A DNA stretch of 64,000 bases, from assembly GCF_900230225.1 (NCBI RefSeq), contig NZ_OCNH01000001.1:1-64000 (forward strand), written 5' to 3'. The DNA is from Spirosoma fluviale (GTDB lineage Bacteria; Bacteroidota; Bacteroidia; Cytophagales; Spirosomataceae). Numbering within the stretch: position 1 is the stretch's first letter; the number at the start of each line of letters is the position of its first letter. The notes beneath the pieces are model-generated. The model saw only the letters and a list, made by a program, of their open reading frames with translations. It was not told the DNA's origin and searched no databases. Positions 8,777-17,556 of the stretch are shown piece by piece. The position numbers and the translations under genes were made by a program.

Positions 8777-8806
8777 TTTGGTTTTCTAAAAACCGTTTTA
8801 CATTTG
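8777..8806 (+). promoter_or_regulatory. Bacteroidota-type promoter
   Basis: TTTG at 8777-8780 and TACATTTG at 8799-8806 are separated by 18 bases, close to the TTTG-N19-TAnnTTTG consensus of the Bacteroidota primary sigma factor. The ATG of the GH13-like gene is at 8811, so the transcript would start at or within a few bases of the start codon. Confidence 0.5.
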
Positions 8807-8810
8807 CCTT

Positions 8811-10796
8811 ATGCCAACCTCCATCGATACGTTACAGACAGACTGGTCCCAGTACTACGCTAGCCATACAGAAGCCTATCAATCGGGGCGTTCGTCGTTC
8901 ATTATGAACTTGCTGCCCCAAACGGCGGTGCAGTTTTCAGTGTATCAAACGCTGGAAATCCTGCATAAACGACTGGGGAACGAAATTCTGCGCCGGGCCC
9001 TTGATCCGGCAGATATGATTGAGAGTCCGGCCCGGATTCATACCGATGGCACCTGGCTGAAGCGCAGCAATATGGTTGGGGTAAACGTTCGAACTCTCGG
9101 CTCATTCTGGAAAATCATTAACTACGTCATGACAATACCGGCCAGTCATGACAGTATTCATTTGTTGCCGATCTGGGAGCCGGGCGTGGTGGGGAGTTTG
9201 TACGGGATGGTGAGCTGGCAAATCAACCCGGAGTTCTTTGATGTTGAACTGGCCCGTTTCGTTCCCGCGCTCGATACCGTTGAAAAGCAGTTGAAAGTGG
9301 TAACAAACCTGCTTCATGCCTTAGGGCGCACGGTTGGCATGGACGTTATTCCCCACACCGATCGCTTCTCCGAAATGGTACTCACAATGCCCGCCCTGTT
9401 TGAGTGGGTGCAGCGCGATGAAAAAGGCGGTAAGCCGGATACATTACTCGATCATTCCAGTCTGGTATACCGGTACGCCGAGGAAGCGATCTGGCAATTT
9501 CTAAAGTGTATGGGAGCGGCTGATGGAACACCGCTGACTTTTACCAAAGAGGTATTCTTTTCGACAGACCAACAAGGGAGCACCGCCACCCTGAGCGATA
9601 AACAGCGACAACGAATTTTGTTCGGACTACCCAATGATTATAATGGACGTCTTAACCGACGGCTTGCCCTGATTCGGCACCTGATTTCACTGGGACTGGA
9701 GACGTTGCCCATGACCATGGCACCGCCTTATCGTGGCCTCCATATCGATCCAAACGACTTTGTGGTGGACGATTTTGGCCAGATTTGGTACCAGTATGCA
9801 TTCGACCAGCCTCAGGAAATGTCGCGGGTGTTTGGTCCTCTGGCGCGGTATCGGTTCTATGAATCGAAGGATAATAACCAAAATTGGGAACTTGATTTCA
9901 ATAGACCCAATATACCTGCCTGGAACTACATCTGCCGGAACGTTCAGGATTGTCAGCAGACATACAATTTCGATTTCATGCGGGGCGATATGGCTCATGT
10001 ACAGCTTCGGCCGGAGGGCGTTCCAGCTACGCCCGATGCGTTTTATGATCCCTTACGGGCTATAAAAAAGTACGTTCAGCAAAGTGTACCACATTACGGT
10101 TTTTTTGCCGAGACGTTTCTGGCACCGCCGGATACTATGGGCTACGGCAACGAACTCGACCACCTGGAAGCCATTGAAGCCGATTCAACCCTGGGCGATT
10201 TACAGTCGATGGTGGTTGGTTCGCCGACGTTCAAAAAACACTTTGCCGATTATGCCGATTACCTGAAAACGCGCCGGTTCGCCCCGAATTTCACGGTCAT
10301 GACCGCCGATAAGGACGACCCGCGTTTCGACGCGTTTTATCGTACCGGAAATCTATTTCGGTATTTCACGGCGCTCTTCCTGACCGACATGCCGAGTTAT
10401 GTAGGGTTGGGGTTTGAAGTACGAAATCTGCACGAACAGCGGGGCGAAAACGAAGAATACTCGAAACTCTACGTATTTCAGATTGAAGACGACCGCCAGC
10501 CCGATAAAGTGACGCACGGGCCGTTCATCTGGGGGCAGAACGCCGAACAGTTTACCGCTATTGGCCGGATGCGGGCCTTTGCCGAAGGTATCTGGCCCGC
10601 TATCGCAGGGAAAGAAACGCGTTGGCTGGTGGGTCCCAACGACGGGAAGAATTACATCGTCTGGACGCATACCGAATCCATAAACTACGCCTTTGCAGCT
10701 AGTATGACCGGCACGTTGCCCAAAGCAGGGTCGGGTCTAGTGGCCGGAGAGGTTATTTTTGAGGAAGAAGGCTGTCGGGTTTATAGAATCTCTTAG
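8811..10796 (+). CDS. Divergent alpha-amylase (GH13)-like protein
   Basis: This 661-residue protein lacks a signal peptide. Its motif order matches the four conserved regions of the GH13 (beta/alpha)8-barrel: region I VGMDVIPHTD (Asp178), region II FDFMRGDMAHV with the candidate nucleophile Asp393, region III FFAETF with candidate acid/base Glu434, and region IV ALFLTDMP with Asp526. Upstream, LLPIWEPGVVGSLYGM resembles the beta2-strand region that precedes catalysis in amylases. The C-terminal 100 residues look like a beta-sandwich. The usual NHD of region IV is replaced by LTDMP and the region I Asn is missing, so this is a distant member. It may act on intracellular alpha-glucans such as glycogen or maltodextrin, or be a non-catalytic relative. 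Confidence 0.65.
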   Translation: MPTSIDTLQTDWSQYYASHTEAYQSGRSSFIMNLLPQTAVQFSVYQTLEILHKRLGNEILRRALDPADMIESPARIHTDGTWLKRSNMVGVNVRTLGSFWKIINYVMTIPASHDSIHLLPIWEPGVVGSLYGMVSWQINPEFFDVELARFVPALDTVEKQLKVVTNLLHALGRTVGMDVIPHTDRFSEMVLTMPALFEWVQRDEKGGKPDTLLDHSSLVYRYAEEAIWQFLKCMGAADGTPLTFTKEVFFSTDQQGSTATLSDKQRQRILFGLPNDYNGRLNRRLALIRHLISLGLETLPMTMAPPYRGLHIDPNDFVVDDFGQIWYQYAFDQPQEMSRVFGPLARYRFYESKDNNQNWELDFNRPNIPAWNYICRNVQDCQQTYNFDFMRGDMAHVQLRPEGVPATPDAFYDPLRAIKKYVQQSVPHYGFFAETFLAPPDTMGYGNELDHLEAIEADSTLGDLQSMVVGSPTFKKHFADYADYLKTRRFAPNFTVMTADKDDPRFDAFYRTGNLFRYFTALFLTDMPSYVGLGFEVRNLHEQRGENEEYSKLYVFQIEDDRQPDKVTHGPFIWGQNAEQFTAIGRMRAFAEGIWPAIAGKETRWLVGPNDGKNYIVWTHTESINYAFAASMTGTLPKAGSGLVAGEVIFEEEGCRVYRIS

Positions 10797-10851
10797 ATTG
10801 GCGCTACAGTTACTTTTCAGTATATTTCAAGAAATTAAATCAGTCAACGAA

Positions 10852-11331
10852 ATGGAAGCAGTTGTTGAACAACCCGCCCTGACGGATTACGAAATTGAGA
10901 GAGGTAAACCTGTGCCTAGTTTTAATCACGGATTACTAGAAGCCAGAATAATCTTTGAGGTAATGGATCACTATCGTGATACATTTGATATTGTTAGTGA
11001 GGTAACGTTACAAAGCCCGAATCCATCAACTGTTCCTGATTTAAGCATTTTTCCTTCTCAGCCATCTAATTGGACAAAAGACGAAATTAAGGTTGCCCGT
11101 GTGCCGTTAACAGTAGTTGAAATTCTGTCACCTTCTCAATCGGTTACTGAATTGATTGAGAAGTCGTTAACCTATTTTTCCGCTGGCGTAAAGTCATACT
11201 GGCTTGTACAGCCGATGCTTCGGGTCATTTTTGTGCTTTTGCCAGGTGATGAAGAGTTAGTTTTTCACAACGATATCCTCACGGATCCAACGAATGGGAT
11301 TTCGATTGATTTGAAAAAGGTATTCCGGTAA
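10852..11331 (+). CDS. Uma2 family endonuclease-fold protein
   Basis: The 159-residue product starts at MEAVVEQP; earlier in-frame starts overlap the previous gene and read as non-coding. It matches the Uma2 (DUF820) family of PD-(D/E)XK nuclease-fold proteins. The active-site pattern is present: Asp63 in VPDLSIFP, Glu90 in VVEILSPSQS, and Lys104 in EKSLTYFSAGVKSYWLV. These proteins are abundant and highly duplicated in Bacteroidota and cyanobacteria; their biological role is unsettled. It lies 55 bases after the GH13-like gene and may be co-transcribed with it, but I see no functional link. Confidence 0.85.
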   Translation: MEAVVEQPALTDYEIERGKPVPSFNHGLLEARIIFEVMDHYRDTFDIVSEVTLQSPNPSTVPDLSIFPSQPSNWTKDEIKVARVPLTVVEILSPSQSVTELIEKSLTYFSAGVKSYWLVQPMLRVIFVLLPGDEELVFHNDILTDPTNGISIDLKKVFR

Positions 11332-11355
11332 ACGGCTGAACCGTACCTTTACGGC

Positions 11356-12393
11356 ATGAATCGTAACCAAACGGTCGGTCGTTACCGCGACGGCCTTAAC
11401 TTCGCTTCCAAACTAACGCCCAAACGCATTGCCAATGCGCTGAAAGTGGTGTACAGTTACTATGAGTCACGGCGAACGGGCAAAGCTACGCACCGCGGGC
11501 TGCCCATGTCGGTGTCTTTTGAGCCAACGACCTCCTGTAACCTGCGCTGTCCGGAGTGCCCCAGTGGACTCCGTTCCTTTACGCGGCCAACTGGTATGCT
11601 TGGCGAAGAACTGTACAAACGCACCATCGACGAACTCCACGACACACTTTTATACCTGATTTTTTATTTCCAGGGCGAGCCTTATCTGCACCCACAGTTT
11701 CTGGAGTTGGTTCGTTATGCAACAGAACGGAACATCTACACGGCTACCAGCACCAATGCCCATTACCTGACCGATGCCAACGCCCGGAAAACGGTGGAGT
11801 CGGGCCTGGATCGGCTGATCATTTCGATTGACGGCACTACGCAGGAAGTATACGAGCAATACCGGGTAGGGGGGAAGCTCGAAAAAGTACTGGAGGGAAC
11901 AAAGAATATTATTCGTTGGAAAAAGGAGTTGAAGTCACGGACCCCCCATGTGCTTTTTCAGTTTCTGGTCGTAAAACCCAACGAACACCAGATTGCCGAA
12001 GTAAATAAGTTAGCCCGCGAACTGGGCGTGGATGAAGTGGGCCTCAAAACGGCTCAGATTTACGACTATGAGCAGGGTTCCGAACTCATTCCAACCATAG
12101 ACCAGTACAGCCGTTACGCTCCCCAGGCAGACGGAACTTACCGCATCAAAAATGGTTTCGGCGACCATTGCTGGAAAATGTGGCACTCCTGCGTCATCAC
12201 CTGGGACGGACTTGTGGTACCCTGTTGCTTCGATAAAGATGCGCATCATCGGCTGGGCGACCTTCAAACCCAATCCTTCGCCGATCTCTGGCAGGGGCCT
12301 GCTTACACTGACTTCCGGCAAACCCTGCTGCGTTCCCGCTCCGAAATCGAAATGTGCCGTAACTGCACCGAAGGCACCAAGGTGTGGGCCTGA
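11356..12393 (+). CDS. Radical SAM/SPASM protein
   Basis: The 345-residue enzyme has the radical SAM cluster motif CNLRCPEC (Cys61, Cys65, Cys68), which binds a [4Fe-4S] cluster and S-adenosylmethionine. A SPASM-type C-terminal half follows: a cysteine-rich stretch from CWKMWHSC through VVPCCFDKDAHHRLG to MCRNCTEG, the typical ligands for auxiliary clusters. Such enzymes modify peptides, or act in cofactor and lipid synthesis. No precursor peptide or maturation partner is adjacent, so the substrate is unknown. The upstream Uma2 gene is 24 bases away. A long inverted repeat begins two bases after the stop codon. Confidence 0.88.
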   Translation: MNRNQTVGRYRDGLNFASKLTPKRIANALKVVYSYYESRRTGKATHRGLPMSVSFEPTTSCNLRCPECPSGLRSFTRPTGMLGEELYKRTIDELHDTLLYLIFYFQGEPYLHPQFLELVRYATERNIYTATSTNAHYLTDANARKTVESGLDRLIISIDGTTQEVYEQYRVGGKLEKVLEGTKNIIRWKKELKSRTPHVLFQFLVVKPNEHQIAEVNKLARELGVDEVGLKTAQIYDYEQGSELIPTIDQYSRYAPQADGTYRIKNGFGDHCWKMWHSCVITWDGLVVPCCFDKDAHHRLGDLQTQSFADLWQGPAYTDFRQTLLRSRSEIEMCRNCTEGTKVWA

Positions 12394-12394
12394 T

Positions 12395-12489
12395 TTAATG
12401 AGTGAATGATAGAATGAGTGAGTGAGTGAATGGAAAACTAACACTTGGTTTTATTCACTCACTCACTCATTCTATCATTCACTCATTAA
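12395..12489. terminator. Long inverted repeat with 37-bp perfect arms
   Basis: Arms at 12395-12431 and 12453-12489 are perfectly complementary and enclose a 21-base loop. The arms are made of the short words GAGT and GAATGA. Its position just after the radical SAM stop codon suggests termination before parA. Confidence 0.8.
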
Positions 12490-12569
12490 CCATTGTGGAA
12501 CATTCCGTGAAACAGTTCTTGCTTTCGTGGAAACTATCCGGCATCTTTGGGACTGCATCGCACAGACCC

Positions 12570-13352
12570 ATGGGTAAAGTCATTGCTATCGCCAACCAGA
12601 AAGGTGGCGTCGGTAAAACAACAACAACAATCAACTTGGCTGCCAGTTTGGCCGCCCTCGAATTTCAGACGCTCATTGTTGACGCTGATCCTCAGGCGAA
12701 TTCTACGTCTGGGCTCGGGTACAATCCGAAAGAAATCGAGAACAGCATTTACGAATGTATGGTTGAGGGTGTACGCCCTCAGGACGCTATAATCCAGACG
12801 GACTTTCCGAACCTGGATTTGCTGCCATCGCACATCGACCTTGTCGGGGCCGAGATAGAGATGATCAACCTCCAGAATCGGGAGGATAAGATGAAAACGA
12901 CACTCGATAGCATTCGCGACGATTACGATTTCATTATCATTGACTGTTCGCCCTCCCTTGGTCTGATTACGATTAACAGCCTCACTGCTGCTGATTCGGT
13001 TATCATTCCGGTTCAGTGTGAGTATTTCGCGCTCGAAGGATTGGGTAAGCTGCTCAACACCATCAAAATCATTCAGTCGCGGCTCAATACGCATCTGGCC
13101 ATCGAAGGTATTCTGCTAACGATGTACGATTTGCGGGTTCGGCTGTCGAATCAGGTGGTGGGCGAAGTGACGAGCCATTTCCAGCAAATGGTTTTCAGCA
13201 CCATCATCCCGCGTAATATCCGGCTGAGCGAATCGCCCAGCTTTGGCGTACCTGCCCTGGCGCAGGACGCCGACAGTAAAGGAGCCGTCAGTTACCTGAA
13301 CCTGGCCCGAGAAATACTGATAAAGAACGGCATGATGCCGCAGGAAGCTTAA
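12570..13352 (+). CDS. parA: Chromosome partitioning ATPase ParA (Soj)
   Basis: The 260-residue protein begins [19 protein letters not shown], a deviant Walker A motif with the signature lysines at 11 and 16. Starting at 12570 gives the standard ParA N terminus; the upstream extension from 12426 reads through the inverted repeat and is not coding. Other motifs are [13 protein letters not shown] (A' box), [12 protein letters not shown] (Walker B) and [17 protein letters not shown]. ParA binds DNA non-specifically as an ATP dimer and, stimulated by ParB, drives segregation of replicated origins. It lies directly upstream of parB. A partial parS-like half-site, GTGAAACA, occurs at 12507-12514. 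Confidence 0.97.
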   Translation: MGKVIAIANQKGGVGKTTTTINLAASLAALEFQTLIVDADPQANSTSGLGYNPKEIENSIYECMVEGVRPQDAIIQTDFPNLDLLPSHIDLVGAEIEMINLQNREDKMKTTLDSIRDDYDFIIIDCSPSLGLITINSLTAADSVIIPVQCEYFALEGLGKLLNTIKIIQSRLNTHLAIEGILLTMYDLRVRLSNQVVGEVTSHFQQMVFSTIIPRNIRLSESPSFGVPALAQDADSKGAVSYLNLAREILIKNGMMPQEA

Positions 13353-13356
13353 ATTA

Positions 13357-13462
13357 AGTATGTATGATGTATGATGTATGTTGCATGATATAGGGAAAAA
13401 GTGCCTAATCAGGCTATTCTATATCATACACCATACATCATACATCGTACATCATACATACT
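13357..13462. repeat. Imperfect inverted repeat of heptamer units between parA and parB
   Basis: The left arm (13357-13393, 37 bases) and right arm (13419-13462, 44 bases) are complementary except for two substitutions and one additional 7-base unit of the ATGATGT type in the right arm. The repeat lies between co-directional parA and parB, so it may attenuate transcription or set their ratio. Confidence 0.75.
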
Positions 13463-13468
13463 TGTCTT

Positions 13469-14383
13469 ATGGACAACACCAAAGCACCGAGTAAGAAGAT
13501 GATTGGATTGGGCCGCGGCTTGGGCGCCTTGTTGCACGATAGCGAATCGGTTAGCAGACAGACGAAACCGTCGCCGTTTGAATCGATTAGTACAATGACT
13601 GAAATCAGCGTTACGCTGATCGAAACAAACCCCTTCCAGCCCCGAACCCGTTTTGATGAAGAAGCGCTACAGGAATTAGCCGACTCGATTCGGACGCAAG
13701 GCATTATTCAGCCAATTACGGTTCGCCAACTGGGGAAAGAGCGTTACCAGCTTATTGCCGGTGAACGGCGTTTGCAGGCCTCTAAAATAGCCGGTTTGAC
13801 CCATATTCCAGCTTATGTTCGAACGGCCAATGACCAGCAGATGCTGGAAATGGCCCTGATTGAGAACATTCAGCGCGAGAACCTCAATGCCATAGAAATT
13901 GCCCTTAGCTACCAGCGACTCATTACCGAATGCAGTCTGAAGCAGGAAGAACTGGGTGAGCGTGTTGGAAAAAACCGGACAACGGTGAACAACTACATCC
14001 GCTTACTGAAATTACCCCCGGTAATTCAGGCATCGCTGCGGGATAACAAGATTTCGATGGGTCATGCCAGAGCCATCATCAACATCGAAAATCCCGATGC
14101 ACAAATCCGGCTGTTTACGAGAGCCGTTGATGAAGAATGGTCGGTTCGGAAAGTAGAGGAGGCCGTTCGGAACTTATCCGACGAGAGCCAGGAAACGGTA
14201 AGTACCCGGCGTGTTACTCTGCCCAAGCAGGAAATGCGCAGCCTTCAGTTTAAGCTATCATCATTGTTTGGTACCCGCGTATCCATAAAAGCCGACGAAA
14301 AGCACAAGGGCGAAATCAAGATTCCATTTACCTCGCAGGAGGAGCTAACTAAAATTCTGGAAGTACTGAACTCGCAGAGTTAA
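13469..14383 (+). CDS. parB: Chromosome partitioning protein ParB (Spo0J)
   Basis: The 304-residue protein has the full ParB layout. The N-terminal CTP-binding domain includes NPFQPRTRFDE, LADSIRTQGIIQPITVR and the GERRLQASK phosphate-binding motif. A central helix-turn-helix contains LGERVGKNRTTVNNYIRLLKL. The C-terminal dimerisation segment ends at LTKILEVLNS. ParB loads at parS sites near oriC as a CTP-dependent sliding clamp and stimulates ParA. The start MDNTKAPSKKMIGLGRGLGALL is typical for the family. It follows parA after a heptamer-based inverted repeat. No perfect parS palindrome was seen in this window. Confidence 0.97.
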   Translation: MDNTKAPSKKMIGLGRGLGALLHDSESVSRQTKPSPFESISTMTEISVTLIETNPFQPRTRFDEEALQELADSIRTQGIIQPITVRQLGKERYQLIAGERRLQASKIAGLTHIPAYVRTANDQQMLEMALIENIQRENLNAIEIALSYQRLITECSLKQEELGERVGKNRTTVNNYIRLLKLPPVIQASLRDNKISMGHARAIINIENPDAQIRLFTRAVDEEWSVRKVEEAVRNLSDESQETVSTRRVTLPKQEMRSLQFKLSSLFGTRVSIKADEKHKGEIKIPFTSQEELTKILEVLNSQS

Positions 14384-14462
14384 ACTCAGATTAACCGTGT
14401 TAAATTACCTTAAACCGGTGAATGAGTGGCCCAAAGAAAGGGGGTTGAGTCGTTTTGTGAGC

Positions 14463-15326
14463 ATGAAGTTTTTCATATTACTTACTGTCGGCCTGTTCAG
14501 TGTGCCCTTTGCAACATCCTTTGCCCAACGTCCGGCTATTACTCCTGCTAAAACCCCGGCGGCCACTGATTCAACCCGGCAAATCCGGTCCGCAGCCGAC
14601 ACGATTCCAACCATAATCCGGCGTAATGGAATTCCGATTCAGGTTGGTCGATCTGTGCTGACAGCGGATGATTCCGCGTCGCTGGATAATCCGGATACCG
14701 TTCGTGTGTCGGCGCAGCAGGAAGCGAAGATTCACAAGATTATTCCGAAAAAGGCCACCATTCGCTCATTGATGCTGCCCGGTCTAGGCCAGGCCTACAA
14801 CCGTCAGTATTATAAAATACCCTTCATTTATGCCGGTTTTGGCGTGATGGGCTACCTCTTTGTCAAATACCGGGGGTTAGCCAAAGAGGCCGAAGTTGGG
14901 TATCGACGACTCCTTTACGGCGATAAAGCAACAGACCCACTGTTTAACATAGGTGATGGTTTTTTTGCTACCCTTAATCCCGAACTTTACTCAAACCTTC
15001 AGGGAGCCCCTGCCTATACCGAGGGTATACGGTACAAAGTAGACGGAGTGACGATTGGGGTCAGTCCGTTTAATGACAACAAAGTCCTCTTCCGGACGTC
15101 GGCCAATGCCAAGAATGCCTACGATACGTTTCGGCGTTATCGGGATTTGAATCTGCTCTTGTCCGGCCTTTTGTGGGCGATCAACATTGTCGAAGCCAAT
15201 GTAGCGGCTCACTTAAAAACATTCGATTTAACCGACGACATCTCGATGAACGTCGAACCCAATGTGCTGCCTGCCCCCGGCATCGGTTTTGTTCCGGGTG
15301 TTCGGGTGGCGCTTACATTTAAATAA
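14463..15326 (+). CDS. DUF5683 family membrane protein
   Basis: The start at 14463 (MKFFILLTVGLFSVPFATSFAQ) yields a clear signal peptide; the in-frame ATG-equivalent at 14397 would precede it with a non-signal segment. The 287-residue product has a low-complexity Pro/Ala/Thr region. The conserved DUF5683 core follows: ATIRSLMLPGLGQAYNRQYYKIPFIYAGFGVMGYLF (membrane segment) and a second helix LLLSGLLWAINIVEANVAAHL. The LPGLGQ motif resembles small integral membrane proteins of unknown role. In many Bacteroidota it lies between parB and dapB, as here, suggesting a conserved but undefined cell-envelope function. Confidence 0.85.
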   Translation: MKFFILLTVGLFSVPFATSFAQRPAITPAKTPAATDSTRQIRSAADTIPTIIRRNGIPIQVGRSVLTADDSASLDNPDTVRVSAQQEAKIHKIIPKKATIRSLMLPGLGQAYNRQYYKIPFIYAGFGVMGYLFVKYRGLAKEAEVGYRRLLYGDKATDPLFNIGDGFFATLNPELYSNLQGAPAYTEGIRYKVDGVTIGVSPFNDNKVLFRTSANAKNAYDTFRRYRDLNLLLSGLLWAINIVEANVAAHLKTFDLTDDISMNVEPNVLPAPGIGFVPGVRVALTFK

Positions 15327-15428
15327 ATTTCGAATTGCTGTGGTATAGGGTTCTTAAATCCAACTATGTGCCGACTGGTAACTGCGCTGGGTTTGCGAAC
15401 TTGACACCACGTTTAACCAGAAACTAAC

Positions 15429-16163
15429 GTGAATATTCTCCTACTGGGCTACGGCAAAATGGGAAAAACTATCGAGCAGATCGCGCTCGAACGGGGTCAC
15501 CAGATTGCAGGCCGCATTGATGCGGATAACTACGCTGATTTAGCGAACCTCGAACCCGACGATGTAGATGTTGTCATTGAATTCAGTTCGCCCGAATCGG
15601 CGGCCGAAAACATTACTTATTGCCTGGAGCGGAATTGGCCGGTTGTATGCGGCACCACGGGCTGGCTTAACCGTCGGCCGGCCATCGAAGCACTTTGCGA
15701 GCGGACGAAAGGGGCTTTTTTCTATGCATCCAACTATAGCATTGGCGTCAATCTATTTTTCCGGTTGAACAAAGTGCTGGCTCAGTTTATGCGAAACTAC
15801 CCGTCCTATCATGTGTCGATGACGGAAATTCACCATACCGAAAAGAAAGATGCCCCCAGTGGCACCGCCATCACGCTGGCCGAAGGGGTAATGGAGCAAC
15901 TGCCCGGTAAACAGCGTTGGGTAAGTAACGAAGCTGGTCAAGAACCATCTCCGGTTGGTGAAGATGCTATAGAGATCGCGTCGTTGCGTGAGGGAACCGT
16001 ACCCGGCACGCATACCGTTCGGTACGAATCGGACGTTGATCGTATCGAAATCAAACATGTAGCCCACAGCCGTCAGGGGTTTGCTCTTGGGGCAGTTATA
16101 GCCGCCGAATGGCTCGTTGGCCGTGAAGGCATATTCGGAATGGATGACTTACTGGGGAATTAA
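15429..16163 (+). CDS. dapB: 4-hydroxy-tetrahydrodipicolinate reductase
   Basis: The 244-residue enzyme starts with GTG. It carries the Rossmann nucleotide-binding motif GYGKMG at residues 7-12 and the catalytic/substrate segment HHTEKKDAPSGTA, followed by HTVRYESDVDRIEIKHVAHSRQGFALGAV. DapB reduces 4-hydroxy-2,3,4,5-tetrahydrodipicolinate to tetrahydrodipicolinate with NAD(P)H, in lysine and meso-diaminopimelate synthesis for peptidoglycan. It is shorter than the E. coli enzyme (about 273 residues), as is usual in Bacteroidota. The gene is between DUF5683 and lepB, all in the same direction. Confidence 0.95.
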   Translation: MNILLLGYGKMGKTIEQIALERGHQIAGRIDADNYADLANLEPDDVDVVIEFSSPESAAENITYCLERNWPVVCGTTGWLNRRPAIEALCERTKGAFFYASNYSIGVNLFFRLNKVLAQFMRNYPSYHVSMTEIHHTEKKDAPSGTAITLAEGVMEQLPGKQRWVSNEAGQEPSPVGEDAIEIASLREGTVPGTHTVRYESDVDRIEIKHVAHSRQGFALGAVIAAEWLVGREGIFGMDDLLGN

Positions 16164-16296
16164 ACCGGATGAATGATGAACGGTTATATAAAACCAGTTC
16201 ATCTTCGTAATTTCGTATTTAGTCACGGTATTTCGATAACCTGTTTGAACGTTACCGCCCTACGGGTGACCCTGTCATAATTTAGCATTAGTATAC

Positions 16297-17469
16297 ATGT
16301 CTGAAGTAAAAACGAAGGCCGAAACAAGACCGGCAAACGCTAGAAAATCGCCCATTCGCGAGTGGTTCGATTCTGTCCTGTTCGCCGTTGTGGCGGCTAC
16401 GCTCATCCGGTGGTTGTTTATGGAAGCATTTACGATTCCAACCCCATCGATGGAAAACAGCCTTATGGTGGGCGACTTCCTGTTTGTGAGCAAGTTGCAC
16501 TATGGCACCCGTACACCCCGCACACCCTTGCAGGTGCCATTGACGCACCAGAAAATATGGGGGACCAATATCCCGTCTTACAGCACCGCTATTCAGTTGC
16601 CCTCGTACCGGTTGCCGGGTTTTACTCATGTTAAAAATGGCGATGTTGTCGTCTTCAATGTACCGCCCAAGTACCTGAATGATAACATTGATTACCCCGT
16701 CGATCTGAAAACCAATTACATCAAACGCTGTATCGGCATTCCCGGCGATGTGCTGGAAGTGCGCCAACGGGCTGTATTCGTGAATGGCAAGCCCTTTGCC
16801 ACGCCCGCCCGTGCCGAACAGAAGTACTTTGTAAAAACGACTGAAGTTCTCGACGCAACGTTTTTCCGCAAGTATGAGATCGTTAATGACTACCGCGACC
16901 CAAGCCAGCCTACCGAGAACTGGAAACCGCTGGAGCAGTATAACGACTCGACAAAAACATCCACGATGGTGGGCTACAGCGTCAACACGACAGAAGATGT
17001 CATCGCGAAGTTTAAAGGATTTGACTTTGTGAAAGACATTGAGCCCATGACCGAAAAGCCCGGCGAAATGGCCCCTATGATTTATGGCACGCCGACTTTC
17101 AAATGGAACCATGATAATTTCGGTCCGATTACGATTCCGAAAAAGGGAGCAACGATTCAAATAAACGCGCAAACGATTGCGCTTTATGGACCGGTCATTG
17201 AATTGTATGAAGGCAATGAAAAAGTGGAAGTAGCGCCCGAAGCCATTAAAATCGGTGGACAGCCGATTAAGTCATATACGTTCAAACAGGATTACTACTT
17301 CATGATGGGTGATAACCGCGACAACTCCCTCGATTCACGTTTCTGGGGCTTTGTTCCCGAAGACCACATCGTTGGTAAAGCTGTATTTGTCTGGATGTCG
17401 CTCGATCCCAACCCGGCCAACATCTGGAATAAAATCCGATGGAACCGGCTGTTCAGGACGATAGATTAG
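16297..17469 (+). CDS. lepB: Signal peptidase I
   Basis: The 390-residue protein has an N-terminal membrane helix (about residues 24-44), then the catalytic serine Ser51 in [13 protein letters not shown] and the catalytic lysine Lys143 in [12 protein letters not shown]. The C-terminal boxes are [29 protein letters not shown]. LepB removes signal peptides from exported preproteins at the outer face of the inner membrane. The long insert of about 140 residues between the Lys box and the final boxes is typical of Bacteroidota enzymes. It closes the parA-parB-DUF5683-dapB-lepB block and converges on ung. Confidence 0.96.
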   Translation: MSEVKTKAETRPANARKSPIREWFDSVLFAVVAATLIRWLFMEAFTIPTPSMENSLMVGDFLFVSKLHYGTRTPRTPLQVPLTHQKIWGTNIPSYSTAIQLPSYRLPGFTHVKNGDVVVFNVPPKYLNDNIDYPVDLKTNYIKRCIGIPGDVLEVRQRAVFVNGKPFATPARAEQKYFVKTTEVLDATFFRKYEIVNDYRDPSQPTENWKPLEQYNDSTKTSTMVGYSVNTTEDVIAKFKGFDFVKDIEPMTEKPGEMAPMIYGTPTFKWNHDNFGPITIPKKGATIQINAQTIALYGPVIELYEGNEKVEVAPEAIKIGGQPIKSYTFKQDYYFMMGDNRDNSLDSRFWGFVPEDHIVGKAVFVWMSLDPNPANIWNKIRWNRLFRTID

Positions 17470-17470
17470 A

Positions 17471-17548
17471 AAAGGGAGGAGGGGGAGGAGAGGGACGAGA
17501 GGGAGAAAAGGGTGGTAAGTACATCCCTCTCCTCCCCCTCCTCCCTTT
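17471..17548. terminator. Purine/pyrimidine inverted repeat between lepB and ung
   Basis: Arms of 25 bp (17471-17495 and 17524-17548) are perfectly complementary. The left arm is all purine (AAAGGGAGGAGGGGG and so on). A homopurine tract of this length could also form triplex DNA. It lies between the stop codons of two convergent genes. Confidence 0.8.
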
Positions 17549-17556
17549 ACTCCTTT

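Noticed and set aside
12499..12514. parS-like site near parA
   Set aside because: Only the right half (GTGAAACA) matches TGTTTCACGTGAAACA; the left half does not, so a functional parS site is not supported.
12426..12569. Possible longer N terminus of ParA
   Set aside because: It reads through the inverted repeat with low-complexity residues; the canonical ParA start is [13 protein letters not shown] at 12570.
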